A DNA stretch of 8,262 nucleotides from an uncultured Sutterella sp. (GTDB lineage Bacteria; Pseudomonadota; Gammaproteobacteria; Burkholderiales; Burkholderiaceae_F), in contig USAL01000080.1 of NCBI GenBank assembly GCA_900552545.1, positions 1 through 8,262 on the forward strand, given 5' to 3'. Shown here in pieces: positions 6,185-8,262 of this stretch. The notes under the pieces are model-generated. The model did no database searches, was not told the origin of the DNA, and worked only from the letters and a program-made list of their open reading frames with translations. Position 1 is the first letter of the stretch. Each line of letters starts with the position of its first letter. The position numbers were made by a program, and so were the translations under genes.

Positions 6185-6622
6185 GGATCTGCTTCCCCTT
6201 AGTCAGTGGGTGATGAGCCGCGCGTCCTACGGTTGAGGACGAGGCTCGGTCAAAAATGAAAAACGGCAGCCTCAAGGCGCTTGAAGTCCCGCACGCCTCG
6301 CGCGGCCGCAAAAGTTGGATTGACTTTGATTGAACAAAGGCGCTTGTCTTTGCAGAGGAGTCGTCTCGTCGATAGGGGCGCAAAGCCCCATCACACGACG
6401 CCGCCTGAACAGGACGCCCTTGATTCCGCCCCACGATTCTAACGGCTCTGAATGAGGTTGGGCGCAAGGGGAAAATTTTTGAAGGAAAATCGCCGGCTCC
6501 GTGCGGGTCTCACCCTAAGAGAAAAAGCGCAGAGGAATATGAACAGAAGGAGAGCAGTCGAAAACGCGTTGATTCCCAACGGCCATGATCTGCCGCACCG
6601 CCGTCCGTCTGCCAACAAAGCG
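6185..6622 (-). other. Gene-free purC leader and promoter region, about 440 bases
   Basis: I see no credible gene here; the frames that cross it are short and lack family features. It should hold the promoter and 5' leader for purC-purE-purK. Two hairpins are visible. One is a bulged stem at 6215-6247 (GAGCC/GGCTC plus CGTCCT/AGGACG, loop of 7), ending about 30 bases before purC. The other is an imperfect stem at 6367-6400 with a perfect GGGGC/GCCCC core (6375-6379 with 6385-6389). A CTTCAAG/CTTGAGG stem lies between them on the minus strand (near 6270-6287). A TAGAAT near 6435-6440 (minus) resembles a -10 box but has no good -35 partner at 16-18 bases. I see no recognisable PurR-type palindrome or purine riboswitch. 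A small RNA is possible but not shown. Confidence 0.4.
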
Positions 6623-6655
6623 AAAAAAGGGGCGGCTTCAAGGGAAGACCGCCCC
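6623..6655 (-). terminator. Intrinsic terminator downstream of dgkA
   Basis: On the minus strand a stem GGGGCGG/CCGCCCC (6655-6649 with 6635-6629) is topped, after a one-base bulge, by CTTC/GAAG with the loop CCTT. It is followed at once by six T (A-run 6623-6628 on the plus strand). This is a textbook rho-independent terminator, 67 bases after the dgkA stop. Two further stems precede it on the same transcript: GCGGCT/AGCCGC (6700-6705 with 6714-6719) just after the stop codon, and GAGGGC/GCCCTC (6660-6665 with 6669-6674). It should insulate the fba-dgkA side from purC. Confidence 0.88.
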
Positions 6656-6722
6656 AGCCGAGGGCGCAGCCCTCATGAATGTTTTGAATGATTTTGGATG
6701 CGGCTGGCTTTTTAGCCGCTTC

Positions 6723-7154
6723 TCAAGCAAAAACGACGTGCCACAGAAGCACCGCCCAGCAGACTGCGGCAGTTGCAAGGGCAAAGAGAACCGCGCAGCT
6801 TGCGGCGTCCTTGGCGTACTTTGAAAGCGGATGAATCTCAAGGCCCACGCGGTCGATCGCAGCCTCGATGCCCGAATTCAACAGCTCGGTGACGAGAACA
6901 AACATGATCGAGACAAAGGCAAGGAGCTTCAGTGCGACATCGGCTTGCAAAAACGGCAGCAGGAGGGTGAGCACGAGGCCCAGAATGCATTCCTGCCTGA
7001 AGGCGTCCTCCTTGGCGAAGGCCGCGCGAAACCCTGCGGCCGAGTAGCCCAGGGCGTTGACGAGGCGCTTGAAGCCTCTCTTACCCTTGAGTGCGCTTGC
7101 GTCAGCCTTTTCGCTCTTGTCTGCAGCGTTCTGTGCGTTGTCGTTTTCAGTCAT
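6723..7154 (-). CDS. dgkA: Diacylglycerol kinase, inner-membrane DgkA type
   Basis: DgkA phosphorylates diacylglycerol, released during membrane-derived glucan or lipid turnover, to phosphatidic acid in the inner membrane. The 143-residue product has a polar N-terminal tail (1-26), an amphipathic segment GFRAAFAKEDAFRQE (41-55), and three hydrophobic spans at about 56-70, 74-92 and 118-141. The active-site segment ELLNSGIEAAIDRVG spans 90-104; E90, N93 and E97 correspond to the conserved Glu, Asn and Glu of the family, and KDAASCAVL (115-123) matches the last helix. The Escherichia coli protein is about 122 residues, so the tail is somewhat longer. ATG 7154 is chosen because the frame upstream of it lacks family similarity; no Shine-Dalgarno site is clear. 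It lies 179 bases after fba and is followed by a strong terminator. Confidence 0.96.
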   Translation of the reverse strand: MTENDNAQNAADKSEKADASALKGKRGFKRLVNALGYSAAGFRAAFAKEDAFRQECILGLVLTLLLPFLQADVALKLLAFVSIMFVLVTELLNSGIEAAIDRVGLEIHPLSKYAKDAASCAVLFALATAAVCWAVLLWHVVFA

Positions 7155-7182
7155 GGGTGGCTCAATCGTTGTTCTTTCCTGG

Positions 7183-7316
7183 CTTTGCGCTCGGGACGTG
7201 TTTCCCAATCGCAAAGAAGGCCGGGCAAGCCGCTTCAAAAAGAAGTGCGGTGTCCGGCCTTTCGTTTTCGCTCGTCAGACGCCCCCTTCACGCCCGAAAA
7301 GGGCGCATGGAAGGGG
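7183..7316. other. Three back-to-back stem-loops in the fba-dgkA gap, including a likely fba terminator
   Basis: The gap is almost filled by inverted repeats. At 7183-7216, CTTTGCG/CGCAAAG encloses GGGA/TCCC across a symmetric 3-base internal loop. Directly next to it, at 7217-7261, the perfect 8-bp stem AAGGCCGG/CCGGCCTT encloses a smaller GAAG/CTTC stem. At 7283-7316, CCCCTTC/GAAGGGG encloses CGCCC/GGGCG with the loop GAAAA, starting 17 bases after the fba stop on the minus strand. The middle stem is followed by CTTTGCG on the minus strand and by TCGTTTTCG on the plus strand, giving modest T-runs. One or more of these probably end or stabilise the fba transcript; which one does cannot be told by eye. 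Confidence 0.6.
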
Positions 7317-7333
7317 TACCAAAAGGAGCGGTT

Positions 7334-8262
7334 TTAGAGCACCTTCTGCGCGAGCTCGCCCTTGGCGTAGCGCTCGGCCATGACGGTAAGCTGCACGGGC
7401 TTGATGCGCGCGCCCATGCCTTCGCAGCCGAACTCAAGGTAGCGCTGCTTGCAGAGCTCGTAGGCGGCCTGACGGGCCTTCTTCAAGTAGTCGCGCGGGT
7501 CGAACTTCTCGGGGTTTTCCACGAGATAGCGGCGCACGGCGGCCGTCATCGCCAGACGGATGTCGGTGTCGATGTTGACCTTGCGCACGCCGTGCTTGAT
7601 GGCTTCCTGAATTTCGGACACGGGCACGCCGTAGGTTTCGCGCATCTGGCCGCCGAATTCGCGAATTTCAGCGAGGTACTCCTGCGGCACGGAGCTCGAG
7701 CCGTGCATCACGAGGTGGGTGTTGGGCAGGCGCTTGTGGATTTCCTTGACGCGCTCGATCGAGAGGATGTCGCCGGTGGGCTTGCGCGTGAACTTGTAGG
7801 CGCCGTGGCTCGTGCCGATGGCAATCGCAAGCGCATCAAGCTGCGTGGTGCGCACAAAGTCCGCAGCCTGATCCGGATCGGTGAGAAGCTGCTCGCGCGT
7901 CATTGCACCTTCGGCGCCGTGACCGTCCTCCTTGTCGCCTAGCATGGTTTCCAGAGATCCGAGGCAGCCCAGTTCGCCTTCGACCGAGACGCCGATGCAG
8001 TGGGCGTTTTCAACAACGCGGCGCGTGACGTCGACGTTGTATTCGTAGGAGGAGACGGTCTTGCCGTCGCTCATGAGCGAGCCGTCCATCATCACCGAGG
8101 AAAAGCCCATGCGCATGGCAATCTGGCACACCGCCGGGCTCTGGCCGTGATCCTGATGCATGACGACGGGAACCTCGGGCCAGGTCTCGACCGCGGCCTC
8201 GATCATGTGGCGCAGGAATTCCTGGCCGGCGTGCTTGCGGGCGCCGGCGCTTGCCTGCATGA
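7334..8262 (-). CDS. fba: Fructose-bisphosphate aldolase class II, 5' end cut off by window edge
   Basis: This zinc enzyme cleaves fructose 1,6-bisphosphate to glyceraldehyde 3-phosphate and dihydroxyacetone phosphate, reversibly, in the cytosol. The frame is open to the window edge. The 308 complete codons start at MQASAGARK, which is an internal stretch in the family, so roughly 46 N-terminal residues lie outside and the whole protein should be about 354 residues, as in the Calvin-cycle (class IIB) subtype. In partial numbering, HQDHG is at 35-39 (catalytic Asp and a zinc-ligand His), VEGELG at 93-98, the zinc-site His in GTSHGAYKF is H152, the next in VMHGSSSVP is H186, and the phosphate-site VNIDTDIRLA follows. 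The stop at 7334 leaves a normal C-terminus. The adjacent pur genes and this aldolase are commonly neighbours in betaproteobacteria (family knowledge); here dgkA lies between them. Confidence 0.97.
   Translation of the reverse strand, partial: MQASAGARKHAGQEFLRHMIEAAVETWPEVPVVMHQDHGQSPAVCQIAMRMGFSSVMMDGSLMSDGKTVSSYEYNVDVTRRVVENAHCIGVSVEGELGCLGSLETMLGDKEDGHGAEGAMTREQLLTDPDQAADFVRTTQLDALAIAIGTSHGAYKFTRKPTGDILSIERVKEIHKRLPNTHLVMHGSSSVPQEYLAEIREFGGQMRETYGVPVSEIQEAIKHGVRKVNIDTDIRLAMTAAVRRYLVENPEKFDPRDYLKKARQAAYELCKQRYLEFGCEGMGARIKPVQLTVMAERYAKGELAQKVL

Noticed and set aside
5168..6202. Open plus-strand frame of 344 codons opposite purC
   Set aside because: It is the antisense shadow of purC in GC-rich DNA, where stop codons are rare in the complementary frame. 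The translation has no recognisable domain and the minus strand has a full set of PurC motifs.
6256..6333. Short plus-strand frame of 25 codons with a GAGG upstream
   Set aside because: Too short, no similarity, opposite to the purC leader, and nothing distinguishes it from a chance frame.
6435..6440. TAGAAT on the minus strand as a purC -10 promoter element
   Set aside because: The nearest -35-like TTGCGC is 20 bases away instead of 16-18, so it is noted in the leader description but not called as a promoter.
1..8262. CRISPR arrays, insertion sequences, attachment sites, toxin-antitoxin or defence genes
   Set aside because: No regularly spaced repeats, transposase, integrase or small paired genes were seen; the genes are housekeeping ones with similar base composition.

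Overview
This window is a housekeeping stretch from a GC-rich proteobacterium. The best guess is a betaproteobacterium of the order Burkholderiales, possibly related to Sutterella or Parasutterella. Two things point that way: the order fba, purC, purE, purK, sua5 on one strand, which is a familiar betaproteobacterial arrangement, and the protein types themselves (354-residue-class Calvin-type class II aldolase, long PurC, two-domain Sua5). The genus is inference. I see no mobile element, CRISPR array, tRNA, rRNA, phage gene or defence gene.

Layout from left to right. Positions 1-450 (minus) hold a flavodoxin-like protein cut by the window edge. Positions 451-711 are a divergent intergenic region with a compact three-way-junction-like inverted-repeat structure at 528-595. 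Positions 712-1158 (plus) encode a hotdog-fold acyl-CoA thioesterase, the only clear plus-strand gene. It converges on a long minus-strand series, read from right to left: fba (partial, 7334-8262), dgkA (6723-7154), purC (5294-6184), purE (4645-5169), purK (3385-4554), sua5 (2277-3281) and murI (1271-2218).

PurK, PurE and PurC carry out consecutive steps of de novo purine synthesis (AIR to N5-CAIR to CAIR to SAICAR). Sua5 makes the threonylcarbamoyl-AMP used for tRNA t6A, and MurI makes D-glutamate for peptidoglycan. DgkA recycles diacylglycerol in the inner membrane, and Fba is the glycolytic/gluconeogenic aldolase. The set is linked by growth rather than by a single pathway.

The most noticeable non-coding property is that nearly every intergenic gap in the minus-strand series carries one or more strong stem-loops: three after fba, a textbook terminator after dgkA, two between purC and purE, a perfect 16-bp inverted repeat between purK and purE, and a long terminator-like hairpin between purK and sua5. 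A 13-base sequence is shared by the purC leader and the purC-purE gap. The series is therefore probably not one simple operon. I found no clearly novel biological system; the best leads are the 528-595 structure and the 440-base leader region upstream of purC.
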